Source: an uncultured Lachnospiraceae bacterium
Lineage (GTDB): Bacteria; Bacillota; Clostridia; Lachnospirales; Lachnospiraceae
NCBI GenBank assembly: GCA_946549155.1
Contig: CAMNQN010000055.1
Coordinates: 1 to 15,370 of the forward strand
Reading direction: 5' to 3'
DNA length: 15,370 nt
Each line of letters opens with the position of its first letter. The first letter of the stretch is position 1. Shown here piece by piece: positions 15,266-15,370 of this stretch. The translations under genes and the position numbers were made by a program. Below the pieces are notes generated by a model, which made no database searches, was not told the DNA's origin, and was given only the letters and a program-made list of their open reading frames with translations.

Positions 15266-15370
15266 ATGCTGGGTTACCGTTCAGATTCCAATGTTCTTCG
15301 TGTTTTGTTAATTATCCGGACGCAGGAAAAGACGGGGCCGGGCGGGCAGATGCCTCTGGAAAACTGCTCC
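15266..15370 (+). other. Open reading frame running off the right edge (doubtful)
   Basis: ATG at 15266 opens 35 codons to the window end with no stop. It reads through the repeat arm as RVLLIIRTQEKTGPGGQ, then LEN and Ser, in the same frame as the minus-strand open frame at the left edge. No clear ribosome site precedes it. It may be the beginning of a real gene or part of a dispersed repeat. Confidence 0.25.
15297..15336 (+). repeat. Right arm of the window-spanning inverted repeat
   Basis: TTCGTGTTTTGTTAATT (15297-15313), four differing bases, then GGACGCAGGAAAAGACGGG (15318-15336), matching the minus strand of 57-96 at 36 of 40 positions. The arms point toward the two ends of the window and enclose all complete genes. 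Confidence 0.8.

Overview
The window looks like chromosomal DNA from a Firmicute of the Clostridia, most likely Lachnospiraceae. The evidence is strong AG-rich Shine-Dalgarno sites, an AddAB (not RecBCD) pair, a YARHG protein, a YfhO-family membrane protein and a small ferredoxin-thioredoxin-reductase-like protein. Bases 261 to 13521 are GC-rich and carry tightly packed plus-strand genes. After about 13,800 the DNA becomes clearly AT-rich and holds one minus-strand gene. No rRNA, tRNA, CRISPR array or transposase gene was seen.

Layout. 1-260: one arm of an inverted repeat that recurs at the far right end, then a possible promoter. 261-1391: secreted protein with three YARHG repeats. 1404-4856: addB. 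4931-5155: small FTR-like iron-sulfur protein. 5183-5488: thioredoxin. 5501-9397: addA. 9413-13138: one unbroken frame joining a YfhO-family polytopic membrane protein to a PLP-dependent aminotransferase, with a strong internal ribosome site and ATG at the junction (11939). 13135-13521: small uncharacterised protein whose start overlaps the previous stop as ATGA. 13522-13875: convergent intergenic region with three adjacent hairpins. 13876-15045 (minus): XRE-type regulator with three membrane segments and a DUF4825-like outer domain. 15046-15370: AT-rich leader, then the second repeat arm.

How the genes fit together. Seven plus-strand reading units lie with gaps of 12-74 bases or overlaps, so they are probably one operon or overlapping transcripts. 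AddA and AddB form the helicase-nuclease that resects double-strand breaks. The FTR-like and thioredoxin genes between them could form a redox pair, and AddB itself carries an iron-sulfur cluster signature. The YARHG and YfhO parts are envelope functions. The XRE/DUF4825 gene looks like a separate, probably acquired, membrane-anchored one-component regulator.

The points most worth a second look are the YfhO-aminotransferase continuous frame, the inverted repeat bracketing the window with a shared reading frame (RVLLI..TQEKTG), the FTR-like protein with shifted central cysteines, and the three-hairpin element at 13602-13732.
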